This document shows, piece after piece, positions 35,625 to 43,566 of a stretch of 64,000 bases of DNA. The notes below the pieces were generated by a model that did no database searches, was not told the origin of the DNA, and saw nothing but the letters and a program-made list of their open reading frames with translations. Source of the stretch: Peterkaempfera bronchialis (GTDB taxonomy: Bacteria; Actinomycetota; Actinomycetes; Streptomycetales; Streptomycetaceae); assembly GCF_003258605.2 (NCBI RefSeq), contig NZ_CP031264.1:930001-994000 (forward strand), written 5' to 3'. How positions within the stretch are numbered: position 1 is the first letter of the stretch; each line of letters opens with the position of its first letter. The translations under genes were made by a program, and so were the position numbers.

Positions 35625-36533
35625 ATGCCCACGACTAGTGATCTGGAGGTCGCCGCCTGGCGGCCGCCCGTATGTGGCATCAGAGAAGTTTTCCATGCGC
35701 ACATAACGAACCATGTCTACCCCATGCACACGCATGACTCATGGACGCTCCTCATTGTCGACGACGGCATTGTCCGTTTCGACGTGGAACGCCATGAGTA
35801 CGGCGCTCTGAATCACCTCGTCACGATCCTTCCGCCGCAGGTCGCGCACAACGGGGATTCGGTCTCCCCGGACGGATTCCGGAAACGGGTGCTCTATCTG
35901 GACCCCGCCCTGCTGGGCAGTGAACTCATCGGGGCCGCCGCGGACCAGCCGGTCATCTCGGACCCCGTGCTGCGGCAGCGAATCCACCTACTGCACACCG
36001 CCCTGGACGGAAGTGGCGAGCCGCTGGAGGCCGAGAGCAGGCTGGACTTCATCGTCGAACGCCTGCACGGACACCTTGCGGGAACGCTGCGGAACCCACG
36101 GCCGACGGCCGCCCCGGGAGTCGCCCGGCGTCTTCGCGACCTGCTCGACGCGCGGCTGGTGGAAGGCATCACGCTGGCGGAGGCCTCGGAGTTGTTCCAG
36201 ACCCACCCCACGCATCTGGTCCGCGCCTTCACCAAGGAGTTCGGCGTGGCCCCTCATCAGTACCTGACGGGCCGAAGGGTGGACAAGGCACGTGAACTGC
36301 TCCTGGAGGGCATGACGCCGGGCCTCGTCGCGGCGGCCACCGGCTTCTACGACCAGTCGCACTTCACCCGCCACTTCAAGAACACCCTCGGTACCAGCCC
36401 GGGCCGCTACGCCCGGTCCGCCACCGGCTCGACCTCGGCACCGGGCATCTCCCGCAGGCGGCTGAGCGGAGACAGCAGCACTCCGCAGAGCACGAAGACC
36501 GCCGATCCGACCGTCGAGACCCACAGGGTCTGA
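35625..36533 (+). CDS. AraC-family transcriptional regulator, 302 aa
   Basis: N-terminal cupin-type sensor (HAHITNHVYPMHTHDSW, with typical His-rich strand) and C-terminal double HTH: GITLAEASELFQTHPTHLVRAFTKEFG and ATGFYDQSHFTRHFKNTLGTSPGRY in shortened form. It is the only intact regulator within the cluster and may control it. Its last 42 codons overlap the end of the MFS gene on the other strand by 127 bases; the native AraC fold ends before that, at about GRYARS. Confidence 0.88.
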   Translation: MPTTSDLEVAAWRPPVCGIREVFHAHITNHVYPMHTHDSWTLLIVDDGIVRFDVERHEYGALNHLVTILPPQVAHNGDSVSPDGFRKRVLYLDPALLGSELIGAAADQPVISDPVLRQRIHLLHTALDGSGEPLEAESRLDFIVERLHGHLAGTLRNPRPTAAPGVARRLRDLLDARLVEGITLAEASELFQTHPTHLVRAFTKEFGVAPHQYLTGRRVDKARELLLEGMTPGLVAAATGFYDQSHFTRHFKNTLGTSPGRYARSATGSTSAPGISRRRLSGDSSTPQSTKTADPTVETHRV

Positions 36534-37711
36534 TGCGCTCCGGTCTGCTGGGCGAGCAACCCCGCCAGCAGGCCGCCGAGCGCGCCCAGCCCGAACATCA
36601 CGGCGCGCACCGCCGCGTTCATCCGCCCCAGGAAGGCGGGCGGGGTGACGTTCTGCCGCACGCTGATGATCAGGATGTTGACGGTCGTCAGCCCCAGCGC
36701 CCCGAGGAACCAGGCGATCGTGAACAGCACCTCCACCAGGACGTCCGCGCCTGCGGCGGCCGGCAGGAGCAGCATCGGAATGAACGCCGCGGCCAGCGCG
36801 CAGGCGTAGAGGCGGCCCAGGGAGAGCCGCTGGGTCAGCCGGCGGCAGAGGATGCCGCCGACGATCCCGCCGCAGGCGCCGACCGAGAAGATCAGGCCCA
36901 GTACCGAGGTCGGCACATGCCGGTCGCGGACCGCATACAGGATGAACATCGGCTGCGTCGCCGAGAGGAAGAAGTTCGCCAGGCCGCCGACCGCCGCGAT
37001 CCACCGCACCAGGCGGTTGCCCGCGACGAACTTCAGTCCCTCGACCAGATCCGTGCGGATTCGCCGCTCGGCCACGGCCGGAGGCTGGGGCTCCCTGGTG
37101 CGGATCAGCAGCAGCGAGACCACCGAGCCCAGGTACGTCCCGGCGTTCGCGGCCATCGCGATCGGCGCCGACAGCAGGTTCACCAGCGATCCCGCCAGGC
37201 CCGGCCCGGCCGCGTCGGCGGTCGCGGATGTGGTCGCCAACTTGGAGTTGGCTTCGACCAGGTAGTCCGGGTCGCGGATCAACGTGGGGACGTATGACAT
37301 CCAGCTGATGTCGAAGAGCACCGCGCCGACACCCACCCCGAAGGTGATCAGCATCAGCCGCGGCATGTCCAGTTGATCGAGCCAGGACAGCAGCGGGATC
37401 AGCCCGATCAGGGCCAGACGCAGGGTGTTCGCGCCGATCATCGCCGTGCGCCGGCGGTGGCGGTCCACCCAGACTCCGAAGATCGGCCCGAAGAAGAGGT
37501 AGGGGACCATCTGCAGGAACCGCAGCAGGCCGACCTCGTCGGGCTGCGCGTCCAGCGTGATCACCGCGGTCAGCGGCAGTGCCAGCACGGTGATCTGGGT
37601 GCCGAACAGCGAAAGGGTCTCCCCGGACCAGAAGGTGAGGAATTCCCGGTTGCGCCACAGGCTCGGCCTGGCCGCGGCCCGCTCCGGGGCCGCGGTTTCG
37701 TGTGTGGTCAT
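36407..37711 (-). CDS. MFS exporter, 434 aa
   Basis: Major facilitator superfamily transporter with 12 predicted membrane segments, of the enterobactin-exporter-like (MFS_3) group: WRNREFLTFWSGETLSLFGTQI at the start (shortened) and the loop VDRHRRRTAMI after segment 2. Follows the NRPS and thioesterase genes on the same strand (11 bp after the thioesterase stop; AAGGAG before the ATG), so it probably exports the cluster product or gives self-resistance. Confidence 0.9.
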   Translation of the reverse strand: MTTHETAAPERAAARPSLWRNREFLTFWSGETLSLFGTQITVLALPLTAVITLDAQPDEVGLLRFLQMVPYLFFGPIFGVWVDRHRRRTAMIGANTLRLALIGLIPLLSWLDQLDMPRLMLITFGVGVGAVLFDISWMSYVPTLIRDPDYLVEANSKLATTSATADAAGPGLAGSLVNLLSAPIAMAANAGTYLGSVVSLLLIRTREPQPPAVAERRIRTDLVEGLKFVAGNRLVRWIAAVGGLANFFLSATQPMFILYAVRDRHVPTSVLGLIFSVGACGGIVGGILCRRLTQRLSLGRLYACALAAAFIPMLLLPAAAGADVLVEVLFTIAWFLGALGLTTVNILIISVRQNVTPPAFLGRMNAAVRAVMFGLGALGGLLAGLLAQQTGAHQTLWVSTVGSAVFVLCGVLLSPLSRLREMPGAEVEPVADRA

Positions 37712-37722
37712 GCTGGTACTCC

Positions 37723-38541
37723 TTACGGTCGCGCGGCGGACACCTCGTGCAGCGCGTCCCGGACCGCTGCGCCCAGAGCCTCCAGGCCGGCTCCGCGCCA
37801 CATCGAGAAGTGGTCGCCGGGCACGGTGACGGTGCGCACGTCCTGCGCCGCATCGGTCCACCGCAGCGGACCGCGCGGCGACTCCTCGGCCTCGACCACC
37901 AGCACCGGTCCGGGGTAGCCGGGCTCGGGCCGGTACCCGTGCAGGGCCTCGACGTTCCGCCGGAAGACCTCGAACAGGCGGTCCAGGGTCTCGGCGTCCA
38001 GGTCTTCGGAGATCAGGCCCGCCCGATGGAGCAGACGCCAGGCGTCCCCGGTCGGCGCGGCCGACGGCCACTCCCGCAGCGCGTCGGCCACGTGCTGCTC
38101 GCTCTGTCCGTTCCCGGCCTCGGCCAGCAGGTTGACGGCGAACCTGGCCAGGACCACCTCCCTCGGCGGGACCGGTTCGGCATGGTGCAGCAGGGCGTCG
38201 ACCAGCACCACGAGCGCCACCCGACATCCCCGGGCCCGCAGCCGGTGGGCCATGGTGTAGGCGACCGCGCCGCCCATCGACCAGCCGAGCAGGCACAACT
38301 CCCGTCCCGCACAGTCCTCTTCCACCGCGCGGACGTAGTCCTCAGCGAGCTCGCACAGATCGGTGGGCGGCAGGCCGTCGCCGTCATATCCGGGCACCTC
38401 GATGCCGACGACCGGCCGACCGCCGAGGAGGCCGACCAGCGGCAGGTAGGTGTAGGCGGAGCCGGAGGCGGAGTGCACGCAGTACAGCGGCGGCAGCCCG
38501 GCGTCGTCCCCGCCGAACGGCAGGAGGCGGTCAGCCGACAC
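37723..38541 (-). CDS. Stand-alone NRPS-type thioesterase, 272 aa
   Basis: Alpha/beta hydrolase of the NRPS/PKS type I thioesterase family. The nucleophile elbow is LLGWSMGGAVAY, the catalytic His sits in VPGDHFSMWRG, and LPPLYCVHSASGSAYTYLPL is the typical TE entry. Start GTG 38541 overlaps the NRPS stop by 11 bases, so it reads like a TE domain split off from the C-A-T protein and translated with it. It should release the peptidyl or aminoacyl intermediate by hydrolysis or cyclisation. Confidence 0.9.
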   Translation of the reverse strand: MSADRLLPFGGDDAGLPPLYCVHSASGSAYTYLPLVGLLGGRPVVGIEVPGYDGDGLPPTDLCELAEDYVRAVEEDCAGRELCLLGWSMGGAVAYTMAHRLRARGCRVALVVLVDALLHHAEPVPPREVVLARFAVNLLAEAGNGQSEQHVADALREWPSAAPTGDAWRLLHRAGLISEDLDAETLDRLFEVFRRNVEALHGYRPEPGYPGPVLVVEAEESPRGPLRWTDAAQDVRTVTVPGDHFSMWRGAGLEALGAAVRDALHEVSAARP

Positions 38542-41500
38542 GGCCGGGCCCCGCCTTGGCACCCGCCGCCTTCGCCGCCACCAGCCGGTCGACCTCCGCC
38601 GAGATCGAACGTGTGGTGGCGTCGGCAAACATCGCCCGCAGCCGGATCTTCACCCCGAACTCCTTGCCGATACGGCTGACGACCCGCATCGCCTGCAGCG
38701 AATTGCCGCCGGCCGCGAAGAACGCCACCGCCGCGCTCACCCGCTCGACCTCCAGCACCTCGGCGTAGATCCGCGCGACCGCCTGCTCCGTCGGCCCCTG
38801 CGGGGCGACGTAGTCCTCCTCGGGGTCGGCCTCGACCGGGTCCGGCAGGGCCTTGCGGTCCACCTTCCGTGCCGTGGTGAGCGGCAGACTGTCCAGCACC
38901 ACCCACGCGGTCGGGATCATGTACTCGGGCAGCCGCTCGGCCAGGTGGGCGCGCAGTTCGGCCGCGTCCGGAACGCGGTCGCCGGCCGGCGACGCGTAGC
39001 CGACCAGGCGCTTCTCACCGCGCCGGTCCTGCCGCAGCGCCACCGCGCCGACACCCACGTCCGGGTGCGACATCAGCGCGGACTCGATCTCCTCCAGCTC
39101 GATGCGCAGGCCCCGCAGCTTCACCTGGCCGTCGCCGCGACCGAGGAACTCCAGCTGGTAGTCGCGGTTCCAGCGGACGAGGTCGCCGCTTCGGTAGACC
39201 CGGCCGCCGGGGTGGAACGGGTCCTCGGTGAACGCCGCGGCGGTCAGGTCCGGCCGGTTGAGGTAGCCGCGGGCGAGGCCCTCCGCACCGCCGATGAGCA
39301 GTTCCCCGGCGATACCGCGGGGGACGAGCCGGTCGGCCTTGTCGACCACGTACATGCGGCGGTCGGTGAACGGGGCGCCGATCGGCGGCGCGCTGCGGGC
39401 CGGCTCGTGGGGGCACTCGTAGGAGGTGCAGCCGACCGCGGCTTCGGTGGGCCCGTAGCAGTTGATCAGCCGACGCCCCGGCAGGTTCCACTTGGCGACC
39501 ATCTCGGCCGGAACCGCCTCGCCGCCCGCCATGATCTTCCGCAGCTTGGGGTAGGGTCCGCCCTCGACCAGTGCGAGCATCGCCGGCGACATGCAGATGT
39601 AGGTGACCTCCCGCGCCCGCATGAGCGCCGCGAGCGCGTCGGGCGAGGTGCCGGCCTCCTTGTCGACCAGGACCAGGGCCGCCCCGGCGGTGAGGCCGGC
39701 GAAGATCTCGCCCTGCGACATGTCGAAGGCCAGCGCGGCCAGCTGGAGCATCCGGTCATCCGGCTGGAGGTCGAACACACGCCGGTAGGAGGCGATGAAC
39801 GACTGGAGCGCCCGGTGTTCGAGGAGAACTCCCTTGGGCTGGCCGGTCGAGCCGGAGGTGTAGATGACATAGGCGAGCGAGTCGCGGCCGGCCTCCTCGG
39901 CCCAGCCCTCGGACTCGGCTCCCGCCTTGGCGATGGCCCCCCGCTCCTGGTCGACCTCGACGATCGACCAGTCCGCCGACTCGGGTATGCGCTCGCGCAC
40001 CCGGCGCTGGGTCAGCACGATCGGCGCCGCGGTGTCCTTGAGGATGTACTCGAGTCGGCCCACCGGGTGCGAGGGGTCCAGGACTGCGTACGCCGCCCCG
40101 GACTTCAGCACGCCGAGCAGCGCGACGAGCGCGTCCAGGTCGCGCTCCATCGCCACCCCGACGACCTGCCCGTGCCGCACCCCCCGGTCGCGCAGGAAGG
40201 CGGCGAGCTCGAACGCCCGGCGCTCCAGCTGCTGGTAGGTCAGGCTCTCGCCCTCGTACATCGCGGCGATGCGGTCCGGCTGCTCCAGCGCGCGCCGGGC
40301 GATTGCGGCGTGCACCGGCTCGTCCGCGTGGGAGAGCATCTCGCCGATCCCGGCGGCGAAGAGCTCCTGGGCCTCCGTGTCGTCGAGCAGCGTCAGCTGC
40401 GACACCCGCTGGGCGGGGTCCGCGCAGGCCGCCCTCAGCACCTGTGCCAGATGCCGGACGAGTGCCTCGATCCGCCAGCCGTCGAAGAGGTCCGCAGCGT
40501 ATTCGACACCCACCTGGAGCCGGTCGGCCGACTCCACGAAGGTCAGCGCCAGGTCGAAGCGTGCACCGAGCGACGGGAGGTCGACCGCTTCCGTGGTCAG
40601 CCCCGGGAGGTCCATCGTCGTGCCGGAGGTCTGCTCGGTCAGGAACTGGGCGCAGACGCCGAACAACGGGTTGCGGCCGGGATCGCGGTGCGGCCGAAGC
40701 CGGTCGACGACCCGTTCGAAGGGCACGTCCTGGTTGTCGTAGGCGTCGAGCAGGACGTCGGAGAGCCGGGACAGCAGTTCGTCGAAGGCGGGATCGTCCT
40801 GGAGGCCGGCCCGGAGTACCACCATGTTGGTGAAGTACCCGACCACCTCTTCGAGATCCGGATCGGTCCGACCGAGCGCAGCGGTGCCGAGCGAGACGTC
40901 CTGCTGGCCGGTGTACCGGCCCAGGACCACGGTCAGCGCGGCGGTCAGGACCATGAACAGCGACGCGCCTTCGGCCTCGGCGAGCGCGCGCGCCGCCACC
41001 AGCAGGTCCGGCGGCAGCTCGCTCCGCGTGGTGCCGGCGGCGAAGCTCGGTTCGGCCGGGCGCGGCCGGTCGGCCGGCAGCTCCAGCGGCGTGACGCCAT
41101 CCAGCTGCTCCTGCCAGTAGCCGAGTTGCTCTTCCAGGCCGCCGTTGTCGAGAGCGGCGCGCTGCTCGGCGGCGAAGTCCGCGAAGCGGACCGGCGGCGG
41201 GGCGTCCGCCGCCCGGTCACCTGCCCCGCCGGCCGGTCCGTCGCCCCGGAGCGCCGCGGCGTAGCCGTCCTGGAGCTGCCTGAGCAGCAGGCTGGTCGAC
41301 CAGCCGTCGGTGACGAGGTGGTGGAAGACGAGCGACAGCACATGCTCGTCCGCCGAGAGACGGAACAGCCTGAACCGGTACAGCGGGCCGCGCACCAGGT
41401 CGAAGGACTGGCGGACGTGCTCCTGGAGCTCCTTCGCGAGCTGGGCCTCGCGGGCTTCGGGGGTTGCGTCGGTCAGGTGGCCGACCGGCAGGTCCACCGC

Positions 41501-41734
41501 CGACGGCGGGGTGAACACCATCCCCGGCGTCCCGTCCACCGTGGACACCGTTCCACGCAGCGACTCGTGCCGCCGCACGAGCTCGGTCAGTGCCGCGGCG
41601 AGCGCCGTGCCGTCCAGCGGCCCGCGAATCCGGTGGGCGACCGCGACGTTGTACGTCGCGAGCCCGGGAGTCAACTGCTCCAGGAACCAGAGCTGCTCCT
41701 GCCCGACCGACAGCGGCACCTGTTCCGACGCCAT
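38531..41734 (-). CDS. Nonribosomal peptide synthetase, C-A-T, 1067 aa
   Basis: Single NRPS module. Condensation domain (about 1-430) keeps HHLVTDGWS; adenylation domain (about 470-960) has YTSGSTGQPKGV, NCYGPTEAAVG, YRSGDLVRW and the terminal catalytic Lys in ARKVDRKALP; the carrier domain has FFAAGGNSLQAMR with the phosphopantetheine Ser. Pocket residues read by eye as D-M-G-C-M-G-C-V-G-K do not match a code I can assign. The ATG at 41734 begins MASEQVPLS. Beginning with a C domain, the module needs an upstream donor, plausibly the stand-alone A-T protein at 48.1 kb. Heads the minus-strand operon NRPS, TE, MFS. Confidence 0.93.
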   Translation of the reverse strand: MASEQVPLSVGQEQLWFLEQLTPGLATYNVAVAHRIRGPLDGTALAAALTELVRRHESLRGTVSTVDGTPGMVFTPPSAVDLPVGHLTDATPEAREAQLAKELQEHVRQSFDLVRGPLYRFRLFRLSADEHVLSLVFHHLVTDGWSTSLLLRQLQDGYAAALRGDGPAGGAGDRAADAPPPVRFADFAAEQRAALDNGGLEEQLGYWQEQLDGVTPLELPADRPRPAEPSFAAGTTRSELPPDLLVAARALAEAEGASLFMVLTAALTVVLGRYTGQQDVSLGTAALGRTDPDLEEVVGYFTNMVVLRAGLQDDPAFDELLSRLSDVLLDAYDNQDVPFERVVDRLRPHRDPGRNPLFGVCAQFLTEQTSGTTMDLPGLTTEAVDLPSLGARFDLALTFVESADRLQVGVEYAADLFDGWRIEALVRHLAQVLRAACADPAQRVSQLTLLDDTEAQELFAAGIGEMLSHADEPVHAAIARRALEQPDRIAAMYEGESLTYQQLERRAFELAAFLRDRGVRHGQVVGVAMERDLDALVALLGVLKSGAAYAVLDPSHPVGRLEYILKDTAAPIVLTQRRVRERIPESADWSIVEVDQERGAIAKAGAESEGWAEEAGRDSLAYVIYTSGSTGQPKGVLLEHRALQSFIASYRRVFDLQPDDRMLQLAALAFDMSQGEIFAGLTAGAALVLVDKEAGTSPDALAALMRAREVTYICMSPAMLALVEGGPYPKLRKIMAGGEAVPAEMVAKWNLPGRRLINCYGPTEAAVGCTSYECPHEPARSAPPIGAPFTDRRMYVVDKADRLVPRGIAGELLIGGAEGLARGYLNRPDLTAAAFTEDPFHPGGRVYRSGDLVRWNRDYQLEFLGRGDGQVKLRGLRIELEEIESALMSHPDVGVGAVALRQDRRGEKRLVGYASPAGDRVPDAAELRAHLAERLPEYMIPTAWVVLDSLPLTTARKVDRKALPDPVEADPEEDYVAPQGPTEQAVARIYAEVLEVERVSAAVAFFAAGGNSLQAMRVVSRIGKEFGVKIRLRAMFADATTRSISAEVDRLVAAKAAGAKAGPGRVG

Positions 41735-41944
41735 CGAACCCTGATCAACGACCACTGCGCCCGCTCCAAACCGGTGAGAACCCGACACCCCTGTCAGCCT
41801 TCCGGATCCACCGTGCCGCCTCCCGGCAGCCACGTCTTGTACGTTCTTGACATGCAGAGCGGTCCGGTGCGGATTTCTCCGACGGGGCGTCAAACGGCCT
41901 AGCATGCCTGCGTAATCTTGCGGACACCGGGAACGGAGCGAACG
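41735..41944. promoter_or_regulatory. Divergent promoter region between NRPS and LeuRS-like gene
   Basis: 210 bp separating divergent starts. A TTGACA at 41847-41852 followed 18 bases later by GGATTT is a candidate promoter towards the LeuRS-like gene. Bidirectional control of both arms from here is likely. No T-box or tRNA-binding specifier structure could be recognised. Confidence 0.45.
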
Positions 41945-43459
41945 TTGACGACCAAGGTCCTGACGATCGGCGCACCAGTCGACGACCTGCACGAGCGGCG
42001 GCTGAAAGCGGTCGCCGCAGCCAGCGCCAGGCTCGGTGTGCTGACCGGAGCCCCGGCGCCGGGGACGTCCACCACCGCGATCGAACTGCTGCGTACGCTG
42101 GCATCCGCCGGCCGGATCGCGGTGAGCGCGGAGGACGACGCGGCCGGGCCGTGGACGCTGTCCTACGTGCCTTCGGCGGCCGCGCTGGCCGCGGTGGCCG
42201 GGGGCAGTGCGCCCTCCTGGGGGGCGCGGGTGGACGCCAAGCAGCAGAAGGCGCTGCGCCGGAGCCGGGGGGCGGTGATCCGGCTGCCCTTCGCCGATCC
42301 CGCGACCGGCGAGGCGAGCGGCGACTCCCTGAGCACCTTCACCACCGACTGGTCGCCCTTCACCGCCGCCTGCGCGGTCGTGGTGCACCCCGACCACGTG
42401 GCGCTGGCCGCCACCGAGGTGCGGCAGCGCCCGTACTTCAGCGGACGCTTCGTGCGCCACCCGCTCCACGGCGACCTGCTGCCCGTCTGGGTCGCCGACT
42501 GGGCCAAGCCCGAGTTCGGCACCGGCGCCGTGATCGTCAACCCGGCGCACTCGGTCGCCGACCTGGAGTTCGCGCGCGCCATCGGGCTGCCGATCCGCTT
42601 CGGCCTCGGCGAGCAGGAGCCCGGCGCCGACCCGGAGACCTGGCTGACGCCGCCGGTCATCAAGACGGGAGTCGCGGTGCGGGCCGGTCGGCGGCACGAC
42701 GGCCGGCCCCACGAGGAGGCGATGCAGGCGTACCTTGAGGACCTGCTGGCGTCCGGGTACGGCGAGTGGGCCGAGTCCGTGTCGCTGGGCCGGGCACCGC
42801 TCGCGGTGCTGAGCGCCGACCCGGCCGGCGAGGTGCGCTGGGCGCCCGCGCTACGGGCCCGCAGCCTCACCGAGGGGGTGGACGGGGCCGCGGCCGTGTC
42901 CGTGTCGATCGACCCCGCGCCGCTGCTCGCCTCGGCCGCCGAATACACGGTGGGGCGGGCGACCCTGGTCGCCTCGTCGGAGGCGGTCACGGCCGATCTG
43001 CTGTGGCTGCGCCTGCTGATGCTGGACATCGCGGTCGAGCACCCGCCGGTCGCGGTGGTGCCGGTGGCCCGGGTCGGCTCAGCCCAGAGCGTCGAGTCGC
43101 AGTGGCTGGACGGTGCGCTGCTGGTGGCGGGTCGGACGGATGAGACCGTGTCGGTCAAGGCCCAGCTCAGCGAGCAGATCGGGCGTATCGCGGGTGATCA
43201 CGCGGCGGCGGCCGCCGCCGCCGGAGAGCCGGAGCCCGCAGCGTCCAAGACCGCTGCGAAGATCTGTGAGGCGCTCTCCGCCGCCGACTTCCCGACCGCC
43301 TTCGGCACGGCCACCGCCGTCGCGAAGACGGTGCGGCGCGGGGGCGCGCTCGGGGCGTCGGAGCGCACCGCGTTCCTCGCCGCCCTGCATGTGCTCTTCG
43401 GGCTCCCGCTGCCCGAAGGCTTCTCCGCAGCCACGCTGGACGGCTCGTTCCGGAAGTGA
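41945..43459 (+). CDS. Leucyl-tRNA synthetase editing-domain-like protein without catalytic motifs, 504 aa
   Basis: Resembles the class I LeuRS CP1 editing domain and the sequence after it. Residues 129-140 (SLSTFTTDWSPFT) align with the threonine-rich TTRPDT editing motif, and 180-215 (PVWVADWAKPEFGTGAVI, then NPAHSVADLEFARAIGLPI) with LeuRS PVWIADYV-GTGAVM-VPAHDxRDxEFA. The Asp used to bind the amino acid amine (E. coli D345 position) is kept at 206, while the first Asp is Ser and the specificity Thr is changed. HIGH and KMSKS are absent, so no aminoacylation is expected. TTG 41945 follows GGAACGGAG. Likely a trans-editing, self-protection or tRNA-handling protein for the cluster; this role is inference. 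Confidence 0.8.
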   Translation: MTTKVLTIGAPVDDLHERRLKAVAAASARLGVLTGAPAPGTSTTAIELLRTLASAGRIAVSAEDDAAGPWTLSYVPSAAALAAVAGGSAPSWGARVDAKQQKALRRSRGAVIRLPFADPATGEASGDSLSTFTTDWSPFTAACAVVVHPDHVALAATEVRQRPYFSGRFVRHPLHGDLLPVWVADWAKPEFGTGAVIVNPAHSVADLEFARAIGLPIRFGLGEQEPGADPETWLTPPVIKTGVAVRAGRRHDGRPHEEAMQAYLEDLLASGYGEWAESVSLGRAPLAVLSADPAGEVRWAPALRARSLTEGVDGAAAVSVSIDPAPLLASAAEYTVGRATLVASSEAVTADLLWLRLLMLDIAVEHPPVAVVPVARVGSAQSVESQWLDGALLVAGRTDETVSVKAQLSEQIGRIAGDHAAAAAAAGEPEPAASKTAAKICEALSAADFPTAFGTATAVAKTVRRGGALGASERTAFLAALHVLFGLPLPEGFSAATLDGSFRK

Positions 43460-43462
43460 GTA

Positions 43463-43503
43463 CGGGCGGGGTCGGGCAGGGCGACGGAATCTCGCCCCGC
43501 CCG
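43463..43503. terminator. Hairpin between LeuRS-like and PP-loop genes
   Basis: Nine-base arms CGGGCGGGG and CCCCGCCCG separated by 23 bases, between two convergent genes. Likely terminates one or both, though no T-run follows. Confidence 0.5.
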
Positions 43504-43566
43504 CTCCCGCGGTGCCGGCCACCCTGGGCTGCGGCGGGCAGGTTCGGCGGGTGGGCGCCGCGCCTG

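Noticed and set aside
37723-41734. NRPS and thioesterase as one four-domain protein broken by a frameshift
   Set aside because: The overlap has a clean stop and a GTG start at the domain boundary, as expected for two separately translated proteins.
38945-41902. Plus-strand open frame of 985 codons opposite the NRPS
   Set aside because: Complementary-strand shadow of the NRPS with no recognisable motifs.
41735-41944. T-box or other tRNA-sensing leader before the LeuRS-like gene
   Set aside because: No specifier loop, T-box sequence or terminator/antiterminator pair is visible in 210 bp.
31687-43459. Functional link between tRNA-Leu and the LeuRS-like protein
   Set aside because: They are 10 kb apart, separated by decayed DNA and other genes; the tRNA is an ordinary chromosomal Leu(GAG) gene and a typical insertion landmark.
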